Shown: positions 1 through 8,373 of the stretch, in pieces
How positions within the stretch are numbered: the stretch's first letter is position 1
How the letters are laid out: each line of letters starts with the position of its first letter
Made by a program: the position numbers and the translations under genes
The notes under the pieces: model-generated
The model's input: the letters and a program-made list of their open reading frames with translations, nothing else
Databases searched by the model: none
What the model was told of the DNA's origin: nothing
Source of the DNA: Mycoplasmatota bacterium
Lineage (GTDB): Bacteria; Bacillota_I; Bacilli_A; RF39; UBA660
DNA: 64,000 nt
Direction: 5' to 3'
NCBI GenBank assembly: GCA_022771205.1
Contig: JALFCF010000007.1
Location: forward strand, 57,105 to 121,104

Positions 1-2
1 AT

Positions 3-326
3 GCAATAGATGAAGATAAAGATGGCAATAAATATGTTAATCCGAAAAAATTGGCAATGTTACTAGGAGTAGGTCTTGGATCAACAACTCTTTCATCTAG
101 TATAAATCTTCAATCAGTTTTTGCGGAGGAATATCATACTCAAGCGGAGACAATGGGAATAACAGTAGAACAAGAACAAGCAGTAAATGAAACAAGAAAT
201 ATAGAAGAATGGTTTGAATCATTATCAGACGAAGAACAATTGCAATTGCTATCCAGTATTGATGAAAAAAAGCAAGCGTTAGAAAAAGAACAAACAATAG
301 AAAAAGTAGCAACAAAACATTTATAA
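3..326 (+). CDS. C-terminal part of an unknown membrane or secreted protein (5' partial)
   Basis: The frame is open from the left edge to the TAA at 324-326, so the gene starts outside the window. A TTG at 51 could be read as a start, but it has no SD and the frame continues upstream of it (AIDEDKDGNKY). One hydrophobic stretch (LAMLLGVGLG, bases 51-110) ends in SVFAEE, which resembles a signal-peptidase or stop-transfer boundary. It is followed by about 65 charged, Glu/Gln-rich residues likely to be helical. No family was recognised. It is closed by a clear terminator at 332-362, so it is not co-transcribed with the ribosomal operon. Confidence 0.6.
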   Translation, partial: AIDEDKDGNKYVNPKKLAMLLGVGLGSTTLSSSINLQSVFAEEYHTQAETMGITVEQEQAVNETRNIEEWFESLSDEEQLQLLSSIDEKKQALEKEQTIEKVATKHL

Positions 327-331
327 TAATG

Positions 332-362
332 AAAAAAAGTATTGATTTTTAATACTTTTTTT
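332..362 (+). terminator. Rho-independent terminator
   Basis: A perfect 12-bp stem (AAAAAAAGTATT / AATACTTTTTTT) with a 7-base loop ends in a T run. It closes the partial upstream gene. Its 3' half lies inside the spacer of the next promoter. Confidence 0.8.
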
Positions 363-370
363 AGTATAAT
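342..370 (+). promoter_or_regulatory. Probable promoter of rplM-rpsI
   Basis: TTGATT (342-347), a 17-base spacer and a perfect TATAAT (365-370). The -35 box and spacer overlap the upstream terminator hairpin, so the intergenic DNA is used twice. Confidence 0.65.
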
Positions 371-448
371 CATAACTGGTACATTCGAAATATCCCCACA
401 TTAATTAGGTCCTGGGAAAACCTAATTGAAGGTAAAGGAGAGTAATTT
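371..448 (+). promoter_or_regulatory. Candidate L13 mRNA leader (autoregulatory)
   Basis: About 75 bases of transcribed leader precede rplM. They hold a strong hairpin, AATTAGGT (403-410) / ACCTAATT (420-427), with loop CCTGGGAAA, ending about 9 bases before the SD (AAAGGAG). L13 leaders are known upstream of rplM in Firmicutes, where r-protein binding represses translation. Assignment to that family is inferred from position and hairpin only. Confidence 0.5.
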
Positions 449-880
449 ATGAAAAGCTATATGCAAAAGAAAGAAACAGTAGAACGTAAATGGTACGTTA
501 TTGACGCTGAAGGAAAATCTTTAGGTCGCGTTGCTGCTTTAGCTGCAACATACTTACGTGGAAAACACAAACCAACATATACACCACATATTGACTGTGG
601 AGATAACATCATTATTATCAATGCTGAAAAAGTAGCATTAACAGGAAATAAGTTAAACAACAAAATGTATTATAACCATTCACAATACTTAGGTGGTTTA
701 AGAGAAAGAACTGCTAAAGAAATGATTGAAAAATATCCAGTTGAAATGGTAGAAAGAGCTGTAAAAGGAATGCTACCACATAACAGATTAGGTAGACAAA
801 TGTATAAGAAATTATTCGTATATACAGGAAGCGAGCACAAGCATGAGGCACAAAAGCCAGAAATGCTTGAAATGAAATAG
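449..880 (+). CDS. rplM: 50S ribosomal protein L13
   Basis: A 143-residue protein, the normal length for L13, starting [17 protein letters not shown] and carrying the family signatures [19 protein letters not shown] and [11 protein letters not shown]13 is an early-assembling protein of the large ribosomal subunit. The start follows AAAGGAG at good spacing. It is followed after 13 bases by rpsI, the conserved bacterial pair. It is probably expressed from the promoter at 342-370 through the hairpin leader. Confidence 0.97.
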   Translation: MKSYMQKKETVERKWYVIDAEGKSLGRVAALAATYLRGKHKPTYTPHIDCGDNIIIINAEKVALTGNKLNNKMYYNHSQYLGGLRERTAKEMIEKYPVEMVERAVKGMLPHNRLGRQMYKKLFVYTGSEHKHEAQKPEMLEMK

Positions 881-893
881 GAGGGTTTAAGTT

Positions 894-1319
894 ATGGCAA
901 AAGAAAAGAAAAATAGATATTATGGAACTGGTCATAGAAAGACTAGTATTGCTAAAGTTACTTTAACTCCAGGAACTGGAAAAATCACTGTAAATGGTAG
1001 AGATGTAAATGAATATTTCCCATCTGAAATTTGTGTAATGGATTTAAGTCAACCACTAGAGTTAACAAATACTAAAGAAATGTTTGATGTTACTGCTACA
1101 GTAAGAGGTGGAGGATATACTGGACAAACTGGTGCTATCCGTCATGGTATTACAAAAGCATTATTAGAATATGATTCAACAACTCCAGCTGATTCAGAAA
1201 ATAGTTTTAGAAAAGTATTAAAAGCTGCTGGGTTTATTACAAGAGATCCTCGTAAGAAAGAACGTAAGAAACCAGGATTGAAAAAAGCACGTCGTGCTCC
1301 ACAATTCTCAAAACGTTAA
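894..1319 (+). CDS. rpsI: 30S ribosomal protein S9
   Basis: 141 residues with the typical S9 layout: an N-terminal [14 protein letters not shown], the central [15 protein letters not shown] motif, and a Lys/Arg-rich C-terminal tail ending FSKR that reaches the ribosomal P site in known structures. The SD is GGAGG, 13 bases after rplM. It is the last gene of the operon, closed by a terminator at 1333-1359. Confidence 0.97.
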   Translation: MAKEKKNRYYGTGHRKTSIAKVTLTPGTGKITVNGRDVNEYFPSEICVMDLSQPLELTNTKEMFDVTATVRGGGYTGQTGAIRHGITKALLEYDSTTPADSENSFRKVLKAAGFITRDPRKKERKKPGLKKARRAPQFSKR

Positions 1320-1332
1320 TTTATACTGTTTC

Positions 1333-1359
1333 AAAAGCATCGAAAGATGCTTTTTTTTT
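1333..1359 (+). terminator. Terminator of rplM-rpsI
   Basis: AAAAGCATC / GATGCTTTT stem with a GAAA tetraloop and a nine-T run. Confidence 0.9.
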
Positions 1360-1375
1360 ACTTTCATGTATAAAA

Positions 1376-1407
1376 TAAAAACTATTTCTCTTAAGAAATA
1401 GTTTTTA
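1376..1407 (-). terminator. Terminator of the ZIP gene (probably bidirectional)
   Basis: A long inverted repeat (AAAACTATTTCT / AGAAATAGTTTT) with a 4-base loop and A/T runs on both sides. It overlaps the stop codon of the minus-strand ZIP gene and lies tail to tail with rpsI. Confidence 0.8.
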
Positions 1408-2217
1408 TCCTAATGCAACATCTAAAATCATCATAACAGAAAAACCAATCAAAGTGAATAAAGCCATTACGTCCTTCTTTTTATTACTTTGACTTTCTGG
1501 AATTAATTCTTCTACTACCACATATATCATAGCACCAGCTGCAAAAGATAATAAAAATGGTAACAATGTTTGAATTTTTAAAACTAAAATCGCTCCAACA
1601 ATAGCAGCAATAGGTTCTACAGCTCCACTTAATTGTCCAAAGAAAAACGCTTTTTTTCTCGAAAATCCTTCTCTTCTAAGAGGAAGGCTAACAGCACTAC
1701 CCTCAGGAAAGTTTTGAAGACCAATTCCAAGAGCTAAAGTAAGAGCAGAAGCAAGAGAAGAACCTTCTATGCTGTAAGCAAGAGAGCCAAATGCTACTCC
1801 AACAACCAATCCCTCGGGTATGTTATGAAGAGTGATGGAAAAAACCAACATTAAACATCTTTTTAATTTACCAGAAGTAGAAGTATCCATTTTGTTAACC
1901 ATTTTTTGATGGACAAAATCATAAAGTTTATCTCCTGTAAATAACAGTAATCCTCCACTAAAAAAGCCACAAAACACTACTAACCAAGAAATCATATTCA
2001 TATTATTTGCCATTTCAATTGCTGGGCTAAGTAAGGACCAAAACGAAGCTGCTATCATAACACCAGCAGAAAATCCTAGCAAAGCATCCATAATTCCTTT
2101 TTTTACTTCTTTAAAGAAAAAAACAATAGAAGCACCAAGTAATGTTATAAGCCAAGTAAAAAGAGTAGCAAAAAGGGCTTGGAAAACAGGTGATAAACTG
2201 AAAAACCAACCAATCAT
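1405..2217 (-). CDS. ZIP-family divalent metal transporter (ZupT/GufA-like)
   Basis: 270 residues with about eight hydrophobic helices. The signature helices carry metal-binding His/Glu in SITLHNIPEGLVVG and GIGLQNFPEGSAVS, the paired HNxPEG/QNxPEG motifs of the GufA/ZupT subfamily. A third motif, VVEELIPE, lies near the C-terminus. The predicted role is import of Zn, Fe or Mn across the cytoplasmic membrane; the substrate cannot be told from sequence. The SD is GGTGAG before ATG. It is a single gene, opposite in strand to rpsI, and shares only the intergenic space with cwlD. Confidence 0.88.
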   Translation of the reverse strand: MIGWFFSLSPVFQALFATLFTWLITLLGASIVFFFKEVKKGIMDALLGFSAGVMIAASFWSLLSPAIEMANNMNMISWLVVFCGFFSGGLLLFTGDKLYDFVHQKMVNKMDTSTSGKLKRCLMLVFSITLHNIPEGLVVGVAFGSLAYSIEGSSLASALTLALGIGLQNFPEGSAVSLPLRREGFSRKKAFFFGQLSGAVEPIAAIVGAILVLKIQTLLPFLLSFAAGAMIYVVVEELIPESQSNKKKDVMALFTLIGFSVMMILDVALG

Positions 2218-2301
2218 TATATCTCACCAATATAATGTATTCTATTTTTTATATCTAGTATAGGCAAAAGACCAAATAGCATATAATTAGTAGGTGATTA
2301 G

Positions 2302-2985
2302 ATGTTAAAAAAGAAATATAAATCGTTATTATGGATTGTCTTTTTCTCCCTTATGACTTCCCTTCAAATGATCTCTGCTCAAACCCTTCCCTTACAAGAT
2401 ACAATTATCATGGTTGATGCTGGACATGGTGGAAGAGATAGTGGTACTTATTATGGAAGTATTTTAGAAAAAGACATCAATTTAACAATTGCAAAACAAC
2501 TAGAGAAGGTTTTAACTAAACAAGGAGCAATAGTTTATATGACAAGAAAAAGAGATATTGATTTGTCATCAATATATGATTCTGCCAAAAAAAGAGGAGA
2601 TTTATATAGAAGACTATTGATGATAAAAGATAAAAATTGTGACTTATATTTATCTATCCATATTAATTGGTATGATGACACTTCCCTAAAAGGAGCAGAA
2701 GTTTTATATAATCCTATTAATAAAGATAATAAAAAAATAGCAACATTTATTATGAACAGATTTAGACAAGATTTAGAAAGTGATAGAAACATCAAAATAA
2801 CAGATTTATATATGTACAAAAATACAACAATACCTGGGGTATTAATTGAATGTGGATATCTATCAAATTTTGAAGAGAGAAAAAAATTGCAAGAGATAAA
2901 ATATCAAAAGAAATTAGCTAGTACCATAGCTAAGGGAGTAGTAGATTATTTAAAAGCAGATAAAAAAATAAAATATATAATGTAA
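2302..2985 (+). CDS. cwlD: N-acetylmuramoyl-L-alanine amidase, CwlD-like
   Basis: 227 residues: an N-terminal signal peptide or anchor (LLWIVFFSLM, cleavage plausible after ISAQ), then an Amidase_3 domain. The zinc-site motifs are VDAGHGGRDSG, a Glu in the ILEKDINL helix, LSIHINW, and the catalytic Glu of LIECGYLSN. CwlD in Bacillus makes the muramic-delta-lactam of spore cortex and lies downstream of rpsI. The same gene order here supports the name. The SD AGGTGA fixes the ATG. No terminator is seen before the EssC promoter at 3033. Confidence 0.85.
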   Translation: MLKKKYKSLLWIVFFSLMTSLQMISAQTLPLQDTIIMVDAGHGGRDSGTYYGSILEKDINLTIAKQLEKVLTKQGAIVYMTRKRDIDLSSIYDSAKKRGDLYRRLLMIKDKNCDLYLSIHINWYDDTSLKGAEVLYNPINKDNKKIATFIMNRFRQDLESDRNIKITDLYMYKNTTIPGVLIECGYLSNFEERKKLQEIKYQKKLASTIAKGVVDYLKADKKIKYIM

Positions 2986-3032
2986 TAATTAGCACACTTC
3001 ACTTACAGCATACGAAAAGGATTAAATAAATA

Positions 3033-3061
3033 TTGTAAAAGAATAAAAAAAAAGATATAAT
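3033..3061 (+). promoter_or_regulatory. Probable promoter of the type VII locus
   Basis: TTGTAA (3033-3038), a 17-base spacer and a perfect TATAAT (3056-3061), 40 bases ahead of the GTG start of the EssC-like gene. Confidence 0.55.
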
Positions 3062-3100
3062 TAAAATAGAATAAAAAGATAGAGTAAGGTTGGTGATAAA

Positions 3101-6100
3101 GTGATTGTTAGACTGATAAAGAAAACAAAAATCTATAATTTTACTTTGCCAACAAAGATATCTGGAAATTATTGGATTACAGATAACGACTATTTAGGAA
3201 ACGTACGAAATTTAATCAATGTAGAAGAATATAATGGACAATGGAAAATAAAAAGTGACTTTGAAACCAAAATTATGTCTGGAGATAAAGAAATAGAATC
3301 AGCTATTTTAAAGGACTATAGCTTATTTTTCTTAAAAATAAATACAGATAATGAATATGTATTTTTATATTGTTCTCCAACCATAGATGAAAATGTTAAA
3401 TGGTTACATTTGAAAACAGAGGGAGAAATTATTATAGGTAATGATTCTAAAGCCCATATTAGCTATAACTATCCATTAGTTTCAAAACAACATGCAAGGT
3501 TGATTTATCGTCAAGGAAGATGGGTTGTACAAGATTTAAGCAGTAAGTATGGGACATATGCCAATAATATTGCGATAGGTACAAAAACTCTAGAATACGG
3601 TGATATAATTTTCATCATGGGATTAAAAATAATAGTTATGAAAGATTCAATCATAGTAAATAATATAGGTAATTTTTTGAAGTTTGATATGAATACTTTT
3701 GAGATGCAATATCCAATTAGTCAAGAACAGATAGAAGTTGATAATCCTGATGAAGAAGGAATCGAATTTTTTAAAGAAGATGATTATTTTTTTAGAGCAC
3801 CAAGGTTTAAAACAATGATAGAACCTGTAAATATAAAAATTGATCCCCCTCCTAATAAATTAGAAGAAGATAAAACCCCATTAATATATACAGTAGGACC
3901 TATGATGACTATGGCAATGATGTCAGTTTCAATGGGATATTCTGCTTTAGTAGGTGTGATTGATGGAACTAGGGATTTATCTACAGCCATGCCAACACTA
4001 ATTATGTCTTTTGCAATGTTAATGACAATGTTATTATGGCCTATTTTACAAAAGAGATACCAAAGAAAGCAGAGAAAGAAAAAAGAAAAACTGCGTCAAG
4101 AAAAATACGCACAATATATTGAAGAAAAACGTAAATTAATAGACACAGAAATGAAGAAACAACGTCAGATTTTGATTGATAACTATGTACCTTTAAATGT
4201 AACTAAGGATGTTATTATTAGTAAAAAGAGGAATCTTTGGGAAAGAGAAATTGAACAGGCCGATTTTTTAGATTTACGCTTAGGAATGGGAAATGCAGAA
4301 TTGCAAGGAAATCTTAGCTTTCCCGAAGAACATTTCTCTTTACAAGATGATAATCTATTACAAGAAGTATATAAATTAGGAGCAGAATCGCATACATTAG
4401 AAAATGTACCGATTTCATTGTCTTTTATTAAAAATAGAGTGACAGCCATCATTGGTATGGCAGATACTAAACAATCATTTATAGAAGGATTAATCTTACA
4501 AATGATTGCTTATCATAGTTATGAAGATTTAAAAATAGTACTTTTGACGAATGAAAAAAATGAATCTACATGGGACTATTTAAAGATATTACCTCATTGC
4601 TGGAGTAATGATAAACAAACACGCTATTTTGCAACAAACTTAGATGAAGCAAAAGAAATATCTCTAGTGTTAGAACAAGAAATTCAAGCAAGAAAATATA
4701 AAGACAATAATGGAAAAAGAGAGTTAAACACTTTAGATTATACAAAATACAAGCCATATTATATGATTATTACAGATGATTATAAAATGGTTCGTGATAT
4801 TGAATTAGTAAAAGATGTTTGTGGATTAGAATTAAATATTGGATTTAGTTTAATAGTTATTAGTCCACGTCTTGTAAATATTCCAAATGAATGTAAAACT
4901 TTTATTAGTATTGGAGATAAAAAGTCTGGAGTATTTGAAAATGAGTTAGTATCAAATAAACAAAAAGAATTTGTAGCCGACTTTGATCAGGGACTAAATA
5001 TCTATGAATGTTGTAAAATATTAGCAAATATTCCAATTGATATATCAAAGGAAAATCAGAGTTTGCCTGGAAGTTTAAGTTTTCTTGAAATGTATAATGT
5101 TGGTATGATTGAACAGTTAAACATTTTAAATCGTTGGAAATCAAATGATCCAACTAAATCTTTAGCTGCTCCAGTAGGAGTAGATAAGCACCAAGAGTTA
5201 TTTAAATTGGATTTACACGAAAAGTTTTATGGTCCACATGGTTTAATCGCCGGTATGACAGGTTCAGGAAAATCAGAGTTTATTATTTCCTATATTTTAT
5301 CAATGGCTTTAAATTATCATCCATATGAAGTATCATTTGTATTAATTGACTATAAAGGTGGAGGATTAACTGGAGCTTTTGAGAATAAAGAAACGGGAAT
5401 GAAACTTCCTCATTTAGCAGGAACAATTACTAACTTAGATACGATTGAAATGAATCGGTCTTTAGCTTCTATTCAAAGTGAGTTAAGAAAAAGACAAAGA
5501 ATGTTCAACGCAGCAAGAGATAGTTTAAATGAAAGTACAATAGACATATATAAATATCAATCGCTTTATAGAAAAGGCTTGGTAAAAGAGCCTATATCAC
5601 ATCTATTCATTATTAGTGATGAGTTTGCAGAATTAAAAGACCAACGTCCAGAATTTATGGATCAATTAATTTCAACTGCTCGTATTGGACGTTCATTAGG
5701 TGTACATCTTATTTTAGCAACTCAAAAACCTGCTGGTGTTGTTAATGATCAAATTTGGTCAAACTCTAAATTTAGGGTTTGCTTAAAAGTTCAAGACAAA
5801 TCAGATAGTATGGATATGATTAAATGTCCAGATGCAGCATCTTTAAAAAATCCAGGAAGGTTTTATTTACAAGTGGGATATAATGAATTATTTGCTTTAG
5901 GACAAGCTGCATGGGCTGGAGCACAATATTATCCAACAGAAAAAAGAAAAAAGAAAGTAGATCAATCAGTAAATTTCCTAGATAATGTGGGAAATTATAT
6001 AAAAACTTTTGATACTAAACAAAAAGATGTTTATATAGAATCAAAAGGAGAAGAAATAACTAATATTGTTAATTATATTGTTCAAACTGCGAAAGAAGAA

Positions 6101-7657
6101 AATGTTCGTATACCACAACTATGGCTACCTAGAATTCCTAATATAATTTATACTGAAGAGTTAAAACATAAATATAATTATCAGGTAGAAACTAACAATA
6201 TCAATCCAATTATTGGAGAGTATGATGATCCAGATAATCAACGCCAAAAGTTATTGACTTTACCATTATCAAAAGAAGGAAATACGATTGTTTTTGGTAG
6301 TGCTGGTAGTGGTAAAGAATTGATGCTATCTAGCATCATATATTCTAGCATTACTTCTCACGACTCCAAAGAAGTAAATTTTTACATTATAGATTTTGGA
6401 GCCGAAACATTAATAATGTTTAAAAAGGCCCCACATGTAGGAGATGTTATATTATCAACTGAAAAAGAAAAATTAGATAATTTATTTAAAATGTTAATTG
6501 GAATTATCGATGAACGTAAAAAATTATTTGTTGATTATAATGGTTCTTATGACTTCTATATTAATCACGGTGGAAAACAAATACCAACAATTATAGTAAT
6601 GATTAATAATGTAGAAGGATTTTTAGATACATATAATGAATATGAAGAATTAATAGGCCAAATAACAAGAGATTGTTTAAAATATGGAGTAATCTTTATT
6701 TTAAGTACCAATGGCCCTAACACAGTACGTTATCGATTAAGACAAAACTTCAAACAAAATGTAGTATTACAGTTCAACGATGCTTCAGACTATGGGACTA
6801 TTATTTCTGGTGTAAGAAAAAAAGAACCATCAAAAGTATATGGACGTGGATTAATCCAACTAGAAGGAATATATGAATTTCAAACTGCTTATGCATATAA
6901 GGAAGAAAAACTAACAGAGTATATAAAAATTATTTGTGATAAATTACAGACTATTTGTGAATACAAAGCAAAAAATGTTCCAATATTACCAGAAGTAGTG
7001 ACAGGTTCACTATTAAAGAATAGCTTTGTTAATTTACAAAAAATTCCAGTAGGAATCAATAAAGAAACATTAGAAATTAGTACAATAAATTTATCTCTAA
7101 CAGGTATATATACAGTTACTGGAGAAGATATTTCTTCTAATACCGCCTTCTTAGAAAATTGGCTAAAATTACTACAATCTAGGGAAGGTATAAAGTGTCA
7201 TGTAATTGATGGAAATAGCATCCTAAATGCTAATAATTTGAAAAACATAAATTATAATAGTAGTGATAATCTTGAAAAAACATTAAATTCAATTTATGAA
7301 GATACTAATGCAGTGCATATTTGTATGATATTAAGTATTAATAATATATTAAATAAGATGAGCGTTACTGATAAGAGCAAGATAACAGAACTGTTAGATA
7401 AGGTAAAATTATCATCAAATGTAAAAATTATTGTAGTAGATACTATTGATAGTATCAAAGCTCTCAATTTTGAAACTTGGTTTAAATCAAATGTATCTTT
7501 ATCTGATGGTATCTGGTTAGGAAATGGAATAGCAAACCAATTTACTTTAAAAGTAACAACTAACAGTAGAATATTGCGTGCAGAAGTAGAACCTAACTTT
7601 GGTTATGTTATTACTAAAGGAAAAGCTGCTCTAACAAAATGGATAACAGAAGAATAA
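3101..7657 (+). CDS. essC: EssC/YukB-like FtsK/SpoIIIE ATPase of a type VIIb secretion system
   Basis: 1518 residues, the usual EssC size. The N-terminal half has an FHA domain (about 105-175; SKQHARLIYRQG, DLSSKYGTY), then two membrane helices (about 262-317) and a basic coiled region. The first FtsK/SpoIIIE domain has an intact Walker A (GMTGSGKS, about 717) and Walker B (FIISDEFAEL, about 835). The second has GSAGSGKE (about 1064), with Glu in place of the usual Ser/Thr. The third (around 1337, TVTGEDISS) has no P-loop. This pattern of one active and two degenerate ATPases is known for EssC, the inner-membrane motor that exports WXG100 proteins. The start is GTG. It leads an operon with yukD and two small genes. 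Confidence 0.9.
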   Translation: MIVRLIKKTKIYNFTLPTKISGNYWITDNDYLGNVRNLINVEEYNGQWKIKSDFETKIMSGDKEIESAILKDYSLFFLKINTDNEYVFLYCSPTIDENVKWLHLKTEGEIIIGNDSKAHISYNYPLVSKQHARLIYRQGRWVVQDLSSKYGTYANNIAIGTKTLEYGDIIFIMGLKIIVMKDSIIVNNIGNFLKFDMNTFEMQYPISQEQIEVDNPDEEGIEFFKEDDYFFRAPRFKTMIEPVNIKIDPPPNKLEEDKTPLIYTVGPMMTMAMMSVSMGYSALVGVIDGTRDLSTAMPTLIMSFAMLMTMLLWPILQKRYQRKQRKKKEKLRQEKYAQYIEEKRKLIDTEMKKQRQILIDNYVPLNVTKDVIISKKRNLWEREIEQADFLDLRLGMGNAELQGNLSFPEEHFSLQDDNLLQEVYKLGAESHTLENVPISLSFIKNRVTAIIGMADTKQSFIEGLILQMIAYHSYEDLKIVLLTNEKNESTWDYLKILPHCWSNDKQTRYFATNLDEAKEISLVLEQEIQARKYKDNNGKRELNTLDYTKYKPYYMIITDDYKMVRDIELVKDVCGLELNIGFSLIVISPRLVNIPNECKTFISIGDKKSGVFENELVSNKQKEFVADFDQGLNIYECCKILANIPIDISKENQSLPGSLSFLEMYNVGMIEQLNILNRWKSNDPTKSLAAPVGVDKHQELFKLDLHEKFYGPHGLIAGMTGSGKSEFIISYILSMALNYHPYEVSFVLIDYKGGGLTGAFENKETGMKLPHLAGTITNLDTIEMNRSLASIQSELRKRQRMFNAARDSLNESTIDIYKYQSLYRKGLVKEPISHLFIISDEFAELKDQRPEFMDQLISTARIGRSLGVHLILATQKPAGVVNDQIWSNSKFRVCLKVQDKSDSMDMIKCPDAASLKNPGRFYLQVGYNELFALGQAAWAGAQYYPTEKRKKKVDQSVNFLDNVGNYIKTFDTKQKDVYIESKGEEITNIVNYIVQTAKEENVRIPQLWLPRIPNIIYTEELKHKYNYQVETNNINPIIGEYDDPDNQRQKLLTLPLSKEGNTIVFGSAGSGKELMLSSIIYSSITSHDSKEVNFYIIDFGAETLIMFKKAPHVGDVILSTEKEKLDNLFKMLIGIIDERKKLFVDYNGSYDFYINHGGKQIPTIIVMINNVEGFLDTYNEYEELIGQITRDCLKYGVIFILSTNGPNTVRYRLRQNFKQNVVLQFNDASDYGTIISGVRKKEPSKVYGRGLIQLEGIYEFQTAYAYKEEKLTEYIKIICDKLQTICEYKAKNVPILPEVVTGSLLKNSFVNLQKIPVGINKETLEISTINLSLTGIYTVTGEDISSNTAFLENWLKLLQSREGIKCHVIDGNSILNANNLKNINYNSSDNLEKTLNSIYEDTNAVHICMILSINNILNKMSVTDKSKITELLDKVKLSSNVKIIVVDTIDSIKALNFETWFKSNVSLSDGIWLGNGIANQFTLKVTTNSRILRAEVEPNFGYVITKGKAALTKWITEE

Positions 7658-7669
7658 GGAGGCAACTTC

Positions 7670-7927
7670 ATGAATAAAAATAAAATATTAATTGAACTAT
7701 CAATTCCTTTGATAGAAAAAAATTATGACTTATATATTCCTATAAATAAAAAGGTAGGAACAGTGAAAAAGTTAATAGAAGAAGGTCTCTTAGAAATAAC
7801 TGATAATGATTATATTATTAAAGAAAATAGTAACTTCTACAGTAAAGAAACAGGAGAAGTATATGATGTTAATAAAACTATAAGAGAGACTGATTTGAAA
7901 AATGGGTCAAGAATTATATTGATATAG
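7670..7927 (+). CDS. yukD: YukD/EsaB-like ubiquitin-fold protein
   Basis: 85 residues, fitting the YukD/EsaB family of small ubiquitin-like cytosolic proteins that accompany type VIIb secretion systems. The beta-grasp pattern is visible: KILIELSIPL, a hairpin DLYIPINKK, a helix VKKLIEEGLL, and a C-terminal strand GSRIILI. The SD AGGAGG lies 13 bases after essC. In characterised systems EsaB modulates secretion; that role here is inference from family and position. Confidence 0.82.
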   Translation: MNKNKILIELSIPLIEKNYDLYIPINKKVGTVKKLIEEGLLEITDNDYIIKENSNFYSKETGEVYDVNKTIRETDLKNGSRIILI

Positions 7928-7937
7928 GGGGAATATT

Positions 7938-8135
7938 ATGAATTATAATGATTATGCTAATGCTATTAATAAAATATTTGAATGTATCAGTAAAATGAAA
8001 GCTTCTTGGCCTAATCCTACTAATATTGCTAATATTGAAAAAATAGAAGAGTATCGAAATACAGTAGTAGAAAAATCAAAACAAATTCAAATAGAATTAA
8101 GTAAAAAACCACAAATGGAGGAATTGGGTGAATGA
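7938..8135 (+). CDS. Small helical protein of the type VII locus (possible short WXG100-like substrate)
   Basis: 65 residues, starting MNYNDYANAINKIF, ten bases after yukD behind AGGGG. It is predicted to be two helices broken at ASWPNPTNI (about 22-30). The position resembles the W-x-G turn of WXG100 proteins, but the Gly is absent and the protein is shorter than the usual ~100. No signal peptide is present. It may be a small exported partner or chaperone. The ATGA overlap with the next gene suggests the two products act together. The family assignment is inference. Confidence 0.6.
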   Translation: MNYNDYANAINKIFECISKMKASWPNPTNIANIEKIEEYRNTVVEKSKQIQIELSKKPQMEELGE

Positions 8136-8347
8136 TAGGAAATATGACCTATGAGCAAGTAGAAATTCTTGCTAAAGAGTTAGAGTCTTCAACAACAATT
8201 GTAGAAAATATTACAAAGAATTTGAATATAGAAGAGTTGGAAGATTTTGTTTCTACTGTAGAAGGATACTATAAATATTTAAATACTATAATTGAAATGA
8301 ATAAAGATGCAGATAAAGCATTGGAAACATTAAAATCAAAAAAATAA
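8132..8347 (+). CDS. Small helical protein of the type VII locus
   Basis: 71 residues, acidic, and all helical by pattern (EQVEILAKELESS, NIEELEDFVSTVEGYY). It begins inside the stop codon of the preceding gene (ATGA overlap) with GGAGG upstream, so the two are probably translated together. An internal ATG at 8144 is a possible alternative start. It has no WxG motif, no YxxxD/E tail that I can identify, and no signal peptide. It is not recognised as a known family. It ends the type VII operon at the terminator 8346-8373. Confidence 0.6.
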   Translation: MIGNMTYEQVEILAKELESSTTIVENITKNLNIEELEDFVSTVEGYYKYLNTIIEMNKDADKALETLKSKK

Positions 8348-8373
8348 GAGCTTTCGATTAAGAAAGCTCTTTT
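8346..8373. terminator. Bidirectional terminator
   Basis: AAGAGCTTTC / GAAAGCTCTT stem with flanking A/T. It lies between the convergent type VII operon and the SpoIID-like gene, overlapping the last codons of the latter. Confidence 0.8.

Noticed and set aside
7938..8347. Calling the two small type VII genes esxA/esxB
   Set aside because: Neither has W-x-G or the usual ~100-residue length; the name would overstate the evidence.
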